64,000 nt of DNA from Brachycybe producta (lineage: Eukaryota; Arthropoda; Diplopoda; Playtdesmida; Andrognathidae). The DNA lies in assembly GCA_036925085.1 (NCBI GenBank), contig JAUPFP010000031.1, forward strand, positions 62,001 to 126,000, given 5' to 3'. Position numbers and translations under genes: made by a program. Position 1 is the first letter of the stretch. Every line of letters begins with the position of its first letter. Positions 1-12,560 of the stretch are shown piece after piece. The notes beneath the pieces are model-generated. The model did not search any database. It saw only the letters and a list, made by a program, of their open reading frames with translations, and was not told where the DNA came from.

Positions 1-84
1 GCCCTGTTTGAAATGTGACATTTTTTTTGTGTGTTTTTCCGTATAATTTTGTTGCATTTTTTCTGTTGCCTTCCCTTATTTCAG

Positions 85-3000
85 GGTTGTTCTTCTCCAT
101 TGGTGGTGAAATTTGCGGACACTCAGAAAGAGAAAGACCAGAAAAGGATTCAACAGATGAGCGCCCTATGGAACATGACCAATGCTAATGTTAGTCCACT
201 TAGCCCTCAGTATTTAGCTGTAAGTACACATTTCCAACTTATTTATTTGAAAACTATTGTTCTTTTCTTTTAAGTAGTTTCGAGAGAGACTTTTGTTTGG
301 TTTTTAATATCGTGTGTCGAGATTGTTTTACTCGTTATGTGTCATTTGTACCATTCGAGGAGACAGTTTCTCGTAATATTTTTTTTATTTTAAAATTTCA
401 AAAGACAAGAAAGACTCTTTTAATTTGCATGTTTTAAAGTTAGAATATGATGCGGACAGAAAAGTATAATTGAAGTCTTCGAAAAAGTTGTTACGAAGGG
501 AAGCAACTGAATAATTGCTAGTTTTCATTTTTCTGTTCTTTCCTCCTTTTGTCATTTCATTCTGTGTATTTGTGTATAAATGTATGTGGTCGTCGTGTGT
601 CTGCTTCATGTTAAAAATTGTTAAAAATGATGTGGTTGTGTTTGAAAAGTGGAACAAGAAGAAGAAGCTGCTGTCATGTTAAAACAACAACAAAAAAAGA
701 TTGTTTGCAATATCTCGAGAATCTCTCTCTTTCGAGTTGTTCTTCCATATTGAAGGCCCTTAAAGCGGTTTTTTACTTTGACGATATCAAAATATAATTT
801 GTACGATCGTTTGCACCTGGGACACCAAATGCCGAAAGGCGAGAGCAAACATACATTAATCTTTTGTACACTTGGCTGCGTTTATAGTCGCACTATTTCG
901 AGCTGGCGTTCTTAATGCCGAATTGTGTTCAGATTTTGCACTCGGATCAGATAAGAGTGGACACGAGCGCGAAATATACACTATAAACGCGACATTTGAG
1001 TTGCATTTTTTGGCTGCACAATTTTGTGCAAGAAATGTCGTGTGTTGCAATAATTCTCGCACAAATTTCTTGCAGAAAATATGAAGGTAAACTTCAGTGG
1101 TGCAACAAACCACTGACAACGCCTTGCTATCATTATTTAAGGTCCACAATTGCAATGAATCTCGCTGTAAAATCTGCAGTTGTAAAGTGGCTGAAGTGGG
1201 CTGCCTTTATCGCGCTTAAAAATTGGGTGCATTTGGAAACTAAATCCTTTTTCCATTATGTTGTAAAAATTCTAGGAAGGTTATAGCTCCACTTCAGATG
1301 CTGCAATTCTTTAAAATTAAAGAAATTCCGGATGTGCTCGATTTTTGCCATTTTCTGCTCATGTGGAGGAGGCCATTTTGAAAACATGCTAATACACATT
1401 TCTTTACATTATTACCTTCACACTAAAGGTGGCCATAATTTATACTTCTCGAGAAAGCCAAGTACATATGGTTTAGATGTTTGGTTTCTTGAGAAAAGGT
1501 GAGGTGGAGCTTGCATAGTGTTTTACCGGACACGTTTTCTTTAAAGGCACCCTTGCCCCCCCAGATGATGATGTTTCCGAACACACTGCTTGCTACTTTT
1601 CTGTTTTCTTTAGTTTCCGAATGCACCCACTTAAATTAAGGTTTAAGTTTAAAATTAATCTGACAGTTGCCGTTCTGTATTTTTTTAATTTTCGGCATTT
1701 TTAATGTGTACTTAGTGTTTTTTTACGTATTTTTGAATGCCGAAAAAAAATGTTGTCTGTAGTTTTGTTTTTCTGTCTTCTGTCTGTCTTTTTGTCTGCC
1801 TATTTCTCTCTTGTTATCATTCTCTCTCTCTTTCCAAATTTCGTTAATTTCGTTATTAATTAAAAAGATGGCTCTAGACAGTTCATTTTTCTAACAAAAT
1901 TAAGAAATTACACATTTAATAATGTTGCTAATAAAAAAAATGGAGGTAAAACTTCTGTTTTTTTAGTTGAACATTGTAAATGTTTCTTAGAAACTAGAAT
2001 AGTAAAAGAATGCGAATTTTAATATTATAAAAAAAATACAAAATTTGAAATGCAAATTACGGCAATTAAAAAATGGCATAATTTAGATTAAGTGAATAAT
2101 ATTTAATCACCTGAGCTAACTAACTTTACGAAAGTTCTTAAAATTAAACGTACTTTTTGGCTCTTCTTATGAAATGAATACAATTTTATGTTTTTACATC
2201 AGATGTTTAATTTAAACAATTTCAGTTTACGTTGATTATAATTTTAATATTTCAATGTTTTAAATAAATGTCAAAGTAAAAGTTTTGAAATTTATATAAA
2301 AATGTTACTTGTTGAATTTTAAAATGATATTTAAATAGTTTTTTCAATTTAATAAGTTTATTTTGAAAGATATCGTCGTGAAAATAACTTTCAGAGCACT
2401 TCTAGTCTCTAACAAATACTTTCTTGTTAGTTTTCGTCCTCACATATTTTAAAATGATTTGCCTGAAATTCTGTTTGAAAAATGAACTGTTCAGAGCCAC
2501 CTGAAGAAAAATGACATTTAAGGTTTAGTTGAGACCGTGAGATTAAGGCAAGTTAAGGAAAGAAAAAAGGTTGCTTATTTACCGCACATGTGCAGAATGC
2601 GCTCACTGAAGTCAAGAACGATGCGCATGCGCAGTAGAGAGAGACCTTACCTTACCTTGCAATAACTTAAAATGGTTTGAACGAGGCCTTTACATGAGAT
2701 AACTATTGCCAAAGGAATTATGCGTTTTTCAATTGACGAGGATGGTTAGAGGCTAATGTGGTGTTGGTGGTGGTAGATTCAAAGCAATGAATTGCATTAT
2801 TAATAACCTAGCATTTAATCTGGGTATTTAATGAATTGTAGCCTCTAAACGGTCTCCCATTGATTTGCAAAATGCAATAATTGTTCGTGGTTTTTAGTAT
2901 GTAAAAGTGTGTTTTATTTAAATACCTTTTCCTCTACCTAATCTATGCAAATATCCAACTTGCCCTTCTTCCCAAATGTGCAGCTGGCAAAATTGGTAAG

Positions 3001-6000
3001 TACCGAAAACCTCCTCTTCTTCTTCTATTTGTTACCACATCCCAATTTTTTAGCCCCCCCCCCCCCCCCCCCCCATCTTTTTTTGAACACATTAACCACT
3101 TACTTAATTTTAGTCGCACTTTTCAAACACTTTTTCTCTCCTAATCTCAGTCCTTCTTTTCGTCTTTTGTCTTTTGTATTTGTCACTCTCTTTGTTTTGA
3201 TTTCAAATATTTACAATTTGCCTCTTTTTTTCTAAATTATGTCACTTGTTGAAAAAATATCAATTTTTTCAAAATAGATTATAAAATATACAAACTGCAT
3301 TAATAACAATTTTTTAATTTGAAATCTTATTTAAATATATTAATTTATCAATAAGAAAAATTCGCTTTTGCTTTTTCAGCGTTTTTGTTATTTTTCTCTT
3401 CTTTTCTTCTTTGTGCACTTTTTTTTTTTAAATTACTGTATTTTTAATTAAATGATAGGAAAAGTTACATCAAGACTACTATAAACTACTAAAATAATTT
3501 AAAATATTTATTATTTATTAATATTAATAAATTTATTTTTAACTGTTTTTATTTTGGAAAAATAATTTTGAAAAGTACTTTTAAAAAAAGTAGTCAATTT
3601 TAAACTACTCTTAACTACTACTGCAAAAGTAGTTTCAAAGGAAATAAGTAGTTGAAACTAACTAACTACTTTAGATGTTAGTAGTTGTAGTCATGCTACG
3701 TTTATAGTCGGCCTCTTTTAATTGTTGTACAATTTGTATATAACCTGGGAGGTTAGTGTGTGAATTACAGACTAGAAACGCAGCAGAAAACTATTTTTTG
3801 TTTGCTTTGAATTTAGCTTTTTTTTTTGCTAAGCTAAGCTAAGATGGCTTGACAGTTAAATTTTTACAGTAAACTATTTTTCATGATGATATATTTTAAA
3901 AAAAACTAGAATTAGCAGAGGATAATTTATATTATCCTTTGTAACAACACAGAGTAGGTAATAGCCTACTATTCTAGTTTCTAAAAACAGTTTGAAAAAT
4001 TGAAGTTTGTTAAAAGTTGACTTATTATTCCAGCCATCTTTTACTTATTTTTGCTGTTATGTTTTTTTTAATTAATTAAATTATGGATTTGTTTTGTGTT
4101 TATTATTATTGTTGTTTGCTTTTTTTTCTATTTATTTTTCTGCCTTTTTTTCGTGAATTTTGTTGTTGTTGTTTTATTATCTGTTTTTGTTTGTTTTTTT
4201 TCTATATTATTATATTTATATAGTTACTACAGCAAGCTAGTGCAGCTGGTAATCCAAACACATTCACTAACATGGCCCAAATTCCAGGTACGTTTTTCTT
4301 TCACCTGTTGTTGTTGTTGTTGTTGTCCTAATTAATTAATTAATTAATCGTATTCAAATTTCTCTTTTTATCTTTTGTCTTTCTTTTGTCTTTCTCTCTG
4401 CTTATTCGTTATTATAATCGTACATTTGTATTTGTGTCTTAACTTTTGCTTCTTTTTTAACATTTGTTTTGTCTTTTGAGTCTTTATAAAAGTTACAAAC
4501 TAGATGGGTCTTAATTGTTTCTTTTGAGGCTTTTGCATTTTTTTTTACTAATTGTGGATAAATATTCTTTCGCTTTTGTCTTTTGTGCTATTTCTACAGT
4601 ACAGTTGCATCTAATTTAGCAAATTATAATTAGTTTAATATATTTCAGGAGCGACATTAAGGTGGTTTTAAACCCTGAAATGATTAAGTACACATCTAGT
4701 TTTTAAAACATTTTTAATTTCATCTTATACTGATTTTAATGGGTAAACGGTTGCCTCAAACTCGGGTTATTTTCTGTATTTCAGGAGAGCAAATGGTATC
4801 TAAGCGTGTTTTCCTGTTTTTGATATCTTTTAAAATAAGCTTTTTTTATGCCACGAGTTTAAAATGGCTACATTTTAAACAAGACGATATTTTTTTTTAA
4901 TTTTTTGTGTCAAAAAAGTTTATTTTTAAACATGTCATCATTTAAATACCCTTCAATCAAATGGGCTACCCTTCTAGTTTTTAGCGCACATTCAAGTCTC
5001 TCTTAATTTTGCACCTGTACAATAGAAAATAACCGGATTTCGAGTGGCTTCGTTTATACTTTAAAGAAATCACCTTTAAAAAAAATTCGCTCTTAAAGTT
5101 TCGAAACGAAATCTGAAAGTTTTCACTTAAATAATTAAATATTGAAAGGTGGTTTTTGGTCGGATTCAACGGAAAGTACTAAAGAGAGAATGTTAAACAT
5201 TGCAATATTTGTATTAAATGCCGCAGTTACAGTTTATCTATTTTTGGTCGCCGCTTTCTCTCTCTCTCTCTCCTTCTCCTCCTCCTCCTCCTCCTGATTA
5301 TATATTTATGATGCAAATTTATTCATATTCATTTTAAACAGGTGACTATGTACATTAGAGCGAGCAAATAATTTTAACGAAAATAGATTTGAACCCTAAA
5401 CAAGTGTTTTGTTTTGCGAGAAGACAAAACGAGTGAGAGAGAGATAACTTTCAAAAATAAACATGAAAAGATTTTTAATTTGCATAAATTATATTCACAG
5501 ACGGATTATCTGTGTTCGTTTCAGGTGTAAATGCCATAAACATGCAACAGTTGGCCGCATTGGCAGCAGCACAATCTGCTGTGGCCACGGGCACTGCTCC
5601 TGGTAAATTGCTCATGTTTTTGTTTTAATTTTCTCCAAATTTGTTTTGTGTGTTATATTTAGTTATTAATAATCGGTGGAATTTCTCAGGGATTCAAGGA
5701 CTTGGCAGCCAAGGATTGGGTGGACTCGCCGTTACGAACTCGATGAGCAGCACACCAGGTTCTCCGCTTTTTCCTCCTTGTTTGCCTTCTCGTTCCTCTC
5801 ATTTCTAACCGTTTCGTGTGTCTCTTTAGATTTCAGTACGGCTAATCTACAAGGGTTGGCGGCTTTGGCTAATATCGCAGCGACGAACCCTGGACTCAAT
5901 CCTATGAGCATGCAGAATCTGGCAGCCTTAGCAGCAGCCTCGAACAGTAACAACTCTAGTTTAGCAGGCAACGAGGCCAAGACGCCTCGTTCGAATGTCA

Positions 6001-7147
6001 CTTCGGACCGAGCTCACGATCTACTCGTTTTTGTTTGTTCGTTTTTTGTAGGTAGTCTCCCAGTGTCGACTTCGGCTGCCAATCACACCCTAAGTGGCTT
6101 GAGTGGAGTCAATTCCATGGCATTGGGCATGTCTACAAATAGCCTTTCTAACATGGCTGCCGGTGTCAATGGGTTAGGATCGACGACCGGTTTAGCAGCT
6201 AGTAATGGGCCTAGTATAGAAGCTCTGACTCAGGCCTATTCAGGAATTCAGCAATATGCTGGTAGGTCGGATTTTTTGTTCGTTTTATTGTCATTGGACA
6301 TTTGAGGAATTTACTTCAAGGGATGTTGTTTGTGCATTTGGGGAATTACGATTTCGGGAATTATTACGGGTGCTATTTAGACAAGACAACGTAAATATAT
6401 TAAGGGCTGGATGTACAGGTTTTAGCAATGCATTTTTCAGCTGTTTTTCGACTAAATAGTTATCCTGTCAGAGCCCAGCGGTGATCCCCGCTGGGCTCTG
6501 TGCAGTGTAATTATTCAAATACAAAAACGGTGTAGTTTGGCCGCTTCTTATGCTCGTGTCGTCTGATGTGGGCATTCACTTTTTTTGTTTGCAGCAGCTT
6601 TTCCTAGTGCGTTCGCTCAGACAAATATTCCACAAGCGCCGTCTCCTGTTGGCCGACAGGTCGAAGGTAATTTCTCGTCATTTTCTCCGATTGACCTTTA
6701 ATCATCTTGATTTGTTTTCTCCCCCACTTTTCCCGTTTCGTTTCTTTCGAAGGTCCAGATGGAGCAAATTTATTTATTTATCACCTTCCTCAAGAGTTTG
6801 GTGACAACGACCTTGCCCAAACCTTTATGCCATTTGGAAGTGTCGTTTCGGCCAAAGTATTCATTGATAAGCAAACGAATTTGAGTAAATGTTTCGGTAA
6901 GTTTCGACGGCCACTTCGTAACGCAATTTCTCGGTTCGCCATCTGTCGGTTTGTTGACAAACTTTTGTAATTTTTATTGTGGTGGTGGTTTGGTTTTTTT
7001 TTTGTTTGGGTTATTTTTTTTTAAGGTTTTGTGAGTTACGATAACCATATGTCGGCCCAAGCAGCGATCCAATCGATGAATGGTTTCCAGATCGGTATGA
7101 AAAGGCTCAAAGTGCAGTTGAAACGATCCAAAGACAAGCCTTACTAA
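85..7147 (+). CDS. CELF: CELF/Bruno-family RNA-binding protein, 3' part (partial at left edge)
   Basis: Partial gene for a CUGBP/Elav-like (CELF1/2-type) RNA-binding protein that controls alternative splicing, translation and decay of GU-rich mRNAs. Exons read as 85-219, 2984-2995, 4224-4287, 5525-5602, 5690-5758, 5830-5967 (or 5988), 6052-6261, 6595-6666, 6753-6896 and 7026-7147. All junction phases agree, giving about 350 residues. The first exon begins [17 protein letters not shown], the linker just after RRM2. An Ala/Leu/Asn/Gly-rich divergent linker follows (QNLAALAAA-type repeats and [14 protein letters not shown]). The C-terminal RRM3 contains [18 protein letters not shown] and [18 protein letters not shown] and ends [11 protein letters not shown]1 and RRM2 must lie upstream of the window. 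Introns 1-3 are 1.2-2.8 kb and the rest are short. The 5830 exon may end at a GC donor (5968) or a weak GT donor (5989). Family assignment is firm; CELF1 versus CELF2 cannot be decided. Confidence 0.95.
1290..1640. repeat. Dispersed ~350-bp repeat, partner at about 9690-10080
   Basis: Ordered blocks are shared with 9690-10080: TTCCGGATGTGC, then GACACGTTTT, then AGTTTCCGAATGCA. Spacing is similar, with scattered mismatches and gaps. Neither copy has a convincing ORF. It is probably an old non-autonomous transposon; the ends are not defined. Confidence 0.45.
2707..2884. repeat. Family A palindromic MITE (GGTTAGAGGCTA type)
   Basis: The left arm carries AATTATGCGTTTTTCAATTG then GGTTAGAGGCTA. 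The right arm carries its inverted equivalent (TAGCCTCTAAAC, then ATTTGCAAAATGCAATAATT). Other copies are near 9419-9567, 13465-13725, 15748-15926, 16003-16156, 16180-16285, 18235-18362 and 59878-60033. The best copies start TAAGGCAAAA and end TTTTGCCTTA. Confidence 0.6.
2984..2995 (+). other. 12-nt microexon of the CELF gene encoding LAKL
   Basis: Twelve bases flanked by a good acceptor (AATGTGCAG) and a good donor (GTAAGT). Inclusion adds LAKL between PQYLA and LLQQAS and keeps the frame. The position matches the optional four-residue LYLQ insertion known from vertebrate CELF1 isoforms, which is also 12 nt. It is too short for ORF-based detection and is probably an alternative exon. Confidence 0.75.
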
Positions 7148-7460
7148 AAGTGAGTCTCTCTCTCTCTCGTCTTTTTGTTTTTGAAATTATCCTTGTGTAT
7201 GACTGGAATACACTTGGTTTCGCCTTTCGAGTTTTGGCCTTTCTGATTATCATCATGTAATAGTTTAGTTTTTTTGGTTATTTTTTTTAACGAAAAGCAA
7301 CTAGTTTTGTCGCGCACAAATTATTCCAATGCGTCGATGTGCCAAAAAATGAATAGGGCGAACTATTTGACATTTTGTAAGCGATTAAATTGCCACTTGA
7401 TATGTAATACAGGGTTATTTTTTCTATCTCTCGATGCCGTGTGTTCTTGAAAACTGTTAG

Positions 7461-7553
7461 GAGCCCTGGAGGCACTCCAGAACGTGCACGTGCTGCTTGT
7501 GATGCCGTAGACGCAATGTTAAGTGAAATTTGACGTTAAAATATTGTTTCGAG
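7461..7553 (+). other. Possible spliced 3' UTR exon of the CELF gene
   Basis: The CELF stop codon (7145-7147) is followed two bases later by a strong donor, GTGAGT at 7150. An acceptor-like GTTAG at 7456-7460 precedes a locally GC-rich block of about 75 bases that stands out from its AT-rich surroundings. That block reads SPGGTPERARAACDAVDAM and ends in TGA at about 7532. It could be a 3' UTR exon or an alternative terminal exon. I do not recognise the peptide. Confidence 0.3.
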
Positions 7554-9418
7554 TCTAATTACTGTACAAATCTCTCCGAAAACTGTGATTCTGAACAATA
7601 ATTGAAGTTACATTTGCTCCTCAAATGTTGTGACCAGGTTTTAAGGACTTTTCCGGTGCAGTATTTAAAGTCTTTTGTTCCGAATTTGTTAAAGGTCATT
7701 GACCTCAAAAGTAAAGGTCCACTATGCTAACTACCTCCTGTTTTTCGGGAACAACTTCGAGCTTTAAGAAACCTTATTCTTTAATATGTTCTTCATATCA
7801 TGAGGTATTTTTGTAACTGTTTGGAATTGCCATTTGGCTTCTAAGGCGATTTGAGGAATTTTGGAACCACAAAATTGACTATTTCTCGTTGGCATGTGCA
7901 ATTCTGGAGTGTTTAGGCTCTTAATAACTACCCTCATTATTAACTTTTGATTGCTCTCTATATTATCGAACGACGATTTTCCTACCGAACGGTCGGATTA
8001 AAGCGCACGAGTCTTTGCTTTGCGATTTTCTCGAAATGTTCTTGTTAACAAATTCGGTTAAATATATCAGAATCGTTTATTTTTAAGAGAATTCTATTGA
8101 TTTTTTTCTTTGTAACTTTTAAGAAGAAGAAGGTTTTCACTTGCTGACCACTGGTTTCACTTTGATGATGACCATTTGGTCATTTTTATTTTTTGGTTCT
8201 CTCACTCACTTTCTCTACTTGTAGTAATACAAAACAAGATTTAGTTATTTTTATCTCTGTCTCTTTCTCAAGAGAGAGAGAGAGAGAGAGATCTACAAAG
8301 GTAAGTGGATTTGTTCCCAAGTGTGTTTGTTTCGTCATTTTGCCCGTTGTTCGAGATGATGATACACCATCAATTAGCATCATCTGTTCTCAGAGTCTCA
8401 GGTGTTAATGTTATTTTGTTAACGAAGTTATTTATATACGTGACAAGAATCGGTCACATTTATCGAGTATTTTACGTACACTAGTTACTAGACGAGAGAA
8501 AGTTGTTGTTTTGGCTCAAATACAAGAAGAAAACTTGGCACTCGTAACTTCAACTTTTGACCTCTTATGAACAGGGTTCCAAACACAGGTAACTTCTGTT
8601 TAACAAGAATTATTTTTTTTGGCGATAATTCTTTTCGAAGGGTTTCCAGTTGAATTTCGAGTACGAGTTTTTTTTTTTCGAATCTTGGCCTTAGTTTTAT
8701 CTATTTTTTTACTGTTATTTTAAAGATTTATTTTTATGAAACTATTTTACAAAATAAGATTCATTCTTAAAAAATATAACCTCACATTTTTTATATTTTT
8801 AATTATTACTCAAATTAGTTATTTTATCTTATTTATTTTTATTGGTAACTTTTGTATTATAAATTTTACCTTTTTTGACCTAAATTTAAAAAAAGGTTGG
8901 GACCAAAGAGCAGCAACTTAAAACGTTGTATTTAAACAAAAAGGGTTTATTTTTGTTGAAATATTCATATTTTGTATAAATAATCCTATTCTCATAATTA
9001 AGTTTTTTTATATTTTTGCTCAAATATAATTAAATACCCATAATTCATTTGAATGACCAAAAATATCATCAGTACAAAATTAATTTTAATTTTTTTCTCA
9101 CGAGGGATGATCAAAAAGTATTATAGTTAGAAAAGCAGACAGACTGAAACAAAACATGAAAAATGAAACCCTAGTCAAATTTTTTCATTACGTAATAAAA
9201 TGATAGGAAATTAAAAAAATTCCTTCAAAGATGTATTTTTGTACAAATAAGATTTTTCTGCAATCCTCAGAGAAGTTGACAAATTTTATAAATAATATTT
9301 TCATAAATAGATATTTTTCCCACTGTGATTTAATTAACGAAAAAATGGAGGATTAAGTTGAGTCTTTTCTCCAAGAATAGTTCCACATTTTTTGTTAAAA
9401 ACAATATTCATAATTAAT

Positions 9419-9567
9419 GCAGAAAAAATGATGCATTTTTTTCCAATTAATGAGTCTATTTAGAGGCTACAATTCTTACAATTAATGCATTGTTTCTAGT
9501 GGGAGAAACTTTGAATTGTAGCCTCTAAAGAGCTTCATTTAATGAAAAATACATAATTCTTTTTGCT
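9419..9567. repeat. Family A palindromic MITE
   Basis: The arms GATGCATTTTTTTCCAATTA and TTTAGAGGCTACAATTC are mirrored by GAATTGTAGCCTCTAAA and an inverted ATTAATG-type outer arm, with a loop of about 35 bases. Confidence 0.6.
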
Positions 9568-10895
9568 TTATTCATAATATGTTCTTTTTGATTTTATCAT
9601 TTTCAGCTTTTCTTAAAACCCTAAAAAGCTTACATATTATTACAAATGATACTAACCATGGGTGCAATCGGAACCTTAATTCTTTTCTGCATGTAAATGT
9701 TCATGACAAATTCACCTCTTAGACAATCGTTGAAAACGAAAAGTATTTCCGGATGTGCCTCATTTTGCTATTTACTACTCAAATAGGAGGTCATAGATAG
9801 CCTCGAAAGGACCACACTGCAAATCGTTATTTGGTTTTGATGCAATGCATTTCGCATTCAGAAATTGGACTTGTCCCTTTGCCACAGGCCTTCTTGGCTG
9901 CTTGTAGAGTAGTTTTTCAAATTTGAACAATGGAGGGGGGGCATTATGTAAACATGGCGTTTAATTATGCGATTTTGTTAACATCACACTTAAGAAAAGC
10001 TAGCTTAGTCTTCCCTGACACGTTTTTTTTTTACAGAATGCTACTTCTGATTTTTAGTTTCCGAATGCAACCAATATTTGTATCATTTTTAATATTTTGT
10101 AAGCTCCATTGTTTTACATTAAGCTTCTTGTCTTTGTTGCTCAATTTGTGTTTATATATCATTTCTATGTCTCACTGTCTATATATACAGTGTATATATA
10201 TCCCATTTCCAGTTAACGATTTTTTACTCTCAGGAATTAATTTTCTGAGAGTAAAATTGTCTACAAATTTCCTATCTCTTTCGTATTTCCTTGTTGGACA
10301 TTTGTGTTTTTCTTGTCTGTTTTTTGTGTGTTAATTGTTCTGTTTTGTGTTTTTCTGATAAAAATAAGTCAGGTTTTTTTTTTTAATTAATTGAAATATT
10401 TCCCGATTTTTTTTTTTACTTATGGTGCAAAAAGAAATTATGGGTGCCATTTTTTTATTTTGAAATATTGTTTTCTGTTTTGTTCTGTCTTCTCAGTGAT
10501 TGGTTTTTATAGAATGTGATATGATTTTTGTTTGTTTTCTATATATTTTAAACTTTTTTGCATGTTCTGAAAAAAAGCAACTGCTGTTTAAAATTTCAAT
10601 TGTTGATTTTGCTTTTGGTGCATTTTGTTTTTTTTTTACAAAAAAATAGCTTTGGTGCTAACTTTGGGGATAGCGGGGGTTGTTAAATATTTAATATTTC
10701 TTAAATTTATTACAATTTGGCTTGCATTTTTTTAGTATTCGCAACAGAAGTAGCGGCTTATTTTAGTTTTATTTTAACTTGTTCAAAATTTAATACATTT
10801 GCATATTAAGAGTTGCATGCTATAAAAAAAAGGACATAACCCTTCTAAAATATGCAAATTAACTTTAAAAAATGTGTAGGTTGTGTTACGATTAC

Positions 10896-11169
10896 GGCTC
10901 GGATTTTTATGCAAATATCATGCATTAAATGTTTCATTTTGTGCCAATCGTGAAATAAACACCGAGACATAAATTGCAGCAACCAACAATAATTGTTTTT
11001 CTAATTAAAAGGCTGCTTAGAGGCTAGATGTCTGGTTACAAATCAGTTGTAAACTAAATAGTTATAGCCTGTAACGAGTGTTTTAATTAAAAAAAACAAT
11101 TGTTGGTTGATCTAAACGAAGATTGTCACTTCACTATTGGCTTGATATATTTGCATATAAATCCGAGCC
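10896..11169. repeat. Family E composite inverted-repeat element, copy 1
   Basis: The outer inverted arms are GGCTCGGATTTTTATGCAAA and its complement at 11149-11169. Inside is a second inverted pair (AACAATAATTGTTTTTCTAA and its mirror), and inside that a family-A-like GAGGCTAGATGTC arm. Copy 2 is at 16849-17161; single arms occur near 37205 and 50437. Confidence 0.65.
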
Positions 11170-12023
11170 CAAGTTATAGTTTAAAATAAGTTATTAATTA
11201 TGGATGCATGTGGGTGTTTCTTATTGTTTTTTTGCGTAATTTTATGTTTTTGCATTGCAAAATTAGTTACTTTTGGCGCCCGCCTCCTTTCTCACCCATA
11301 AAAATTAAATTTAAAAACGCTTATTTTGTTAATTTTAAAAAATTTTTTTTTCTATTTTCGGCTATCTTTTAAATTTTAAAATTTTTGTTTATTTTGGGTT
11401 TTATTTTTTAAAATCTACAAATCCCCTTTGTTTTTTATCTTCTTTCTTAGATATACTACTTGGCGTGCCGTTTGTTTTCCTGTTTAAGCGTGTGGCGTCC
11501 AAAAATGTTAAAAACACTGTCTCTTGACCCCAATTGACCTCCAATGTCAGTGACGTCATTGTCGTAAGTGTCAGCTGATTTATTTTTTTTTTTCTGATTT
11601 TTATTTTGTCTTTATCCAATTTTGTTAACCTTTTCCTCCCTACTCTCAACCCTTTCAATTTCCCCCCTTTTATGTTTTATTTTTACATATGAAAGGCTGT
11701 GTGAAAAAGCATATATTTTATTTTGTACGATTTTTCTTCCTTTCTCGTCCTTTTCTTGTTTTTCTGATCATGTTTATTATTTTTTTTTTGTCACAAAATG
11801 CTATTGTGTCAGTCCACCTCCCTACCCTTTCCCCTTCACCTCTTTTTCCCCACACAACACAATTTCATATTCATGTCGAGTCTTTTTTGACGACTACCTG
11901 AGAATTTTTTTTAAGTGTGTGTGTGTGTTTTGCTTATTTTTTTCTAGAAATTTTCTGTGTGGTTTTTGTGTTCGTAGAAGTTAAATTAAAATTCAGGCCT
12001 TTTTCTCTCTTCCAATGGTTTAA

Positions 12024-12095
12024 GCTATGTTTATAGTCATGTTTTTTTTACGGATTTGTATGTGATCAGGAAATTTCTGACTATAAACGTAGCAT
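12024..12095. repeat. 72-bp hairpin, GTTTATAGTC family
   Basis: The left arm GCTATGTTTATAGTCATG and right arm CTGACTATAAACGTAGCA are inverted copies. Related arms occur at 878-990 and 3692-3710. Confidence 0.6.
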
Positions 12096-12169
12096 TAAAA
12101 CATCTTGTTGAAAGAAATGGTTTTTATATGCTGAAAGTTTTATACGGTCAAAATTCAGTTTTGAACTCT

Positions 12170-12560
12170 TAATAATGGGGAATAATGCCCTGTGCAAAGG
12201 ATGCCTAATAAAATGAGGGTTATTTTCTATGTTGGAACCGTGTTTAGAGGGTTCAAGTTGTTGTTAAAACTATAACTTATTGAACCCTTTGAATAGAGTT
12301 GCATTGGGGGAGAAATACCCTGTTTGAGGAAATCTAATAAAATAAGGTTTATTTTATATTGGTGTGGTATCCTGTTTAGAGGTGTTTCAAATGCCAGGTT
12401 AGTACAGTTTGATATTTAATCACATTAACAACCTTGAATCCTCAAAGAAGGGGGTTCCAGCATAGAAAAAAAAAACTCGTTTTGTAAGGTATCGTTGAAA
12501 GGGGCTGTTTGCCCCAGTTGGAACCCTGTTAAGAGAGTTTAAATGCCAAGTTTTCTTCTC
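12170..12560. repeat. Family C repeats (GGAACCCTGTTTAGAGGGTT type)
   Basis: Several tandem or interleaved copies of a motif around GGAACCCTGTTTAGAGGGTT followed by CAAGTTG occur here. Further copies lie near 8520-8600, 23515-23700, 30820-31000, 31270-31500, 31940-32070 and 36670-36830. The motif is partly self-complementary (GGAACCCT/AGGGTTC). Confidence 0.55.

Larger units (their letters stand above)
220..5524. other. Long CELF introns 1-3 with dispersed repeats
   Basis: Apart from the exons at 2984-2995 and 4224-4287 I see no coding sequence. The region holds a palindromic fragment of the GTTTATAGTC family (about 872-990, single arm at 3692), part of a dispersed repeat at 1290-1640, a MITE at 2707-2884, copies of the CTAGTTTCTAAAAC palindrome family (about 2350-2500 and 4650-4990), a 20-plus-base C run near 3053-3074 and long T-rich tracts. 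Confidence 0.6.

Noticed and set aside
4096-4335. Phe/Val/Cys-rich ORF
   Set aside because: It lies in the T-rich polypyrimidine tract before a CELF exon, and the true reading of that exon is another frame.
9930-10334. 134-codon ORF MEGGHYVNMAF...
   Set aside because: It overlaps a dispersed repeat shared with 1290-1640, has low-complexity Leu/Phe-rich composition and resembles no known protein.
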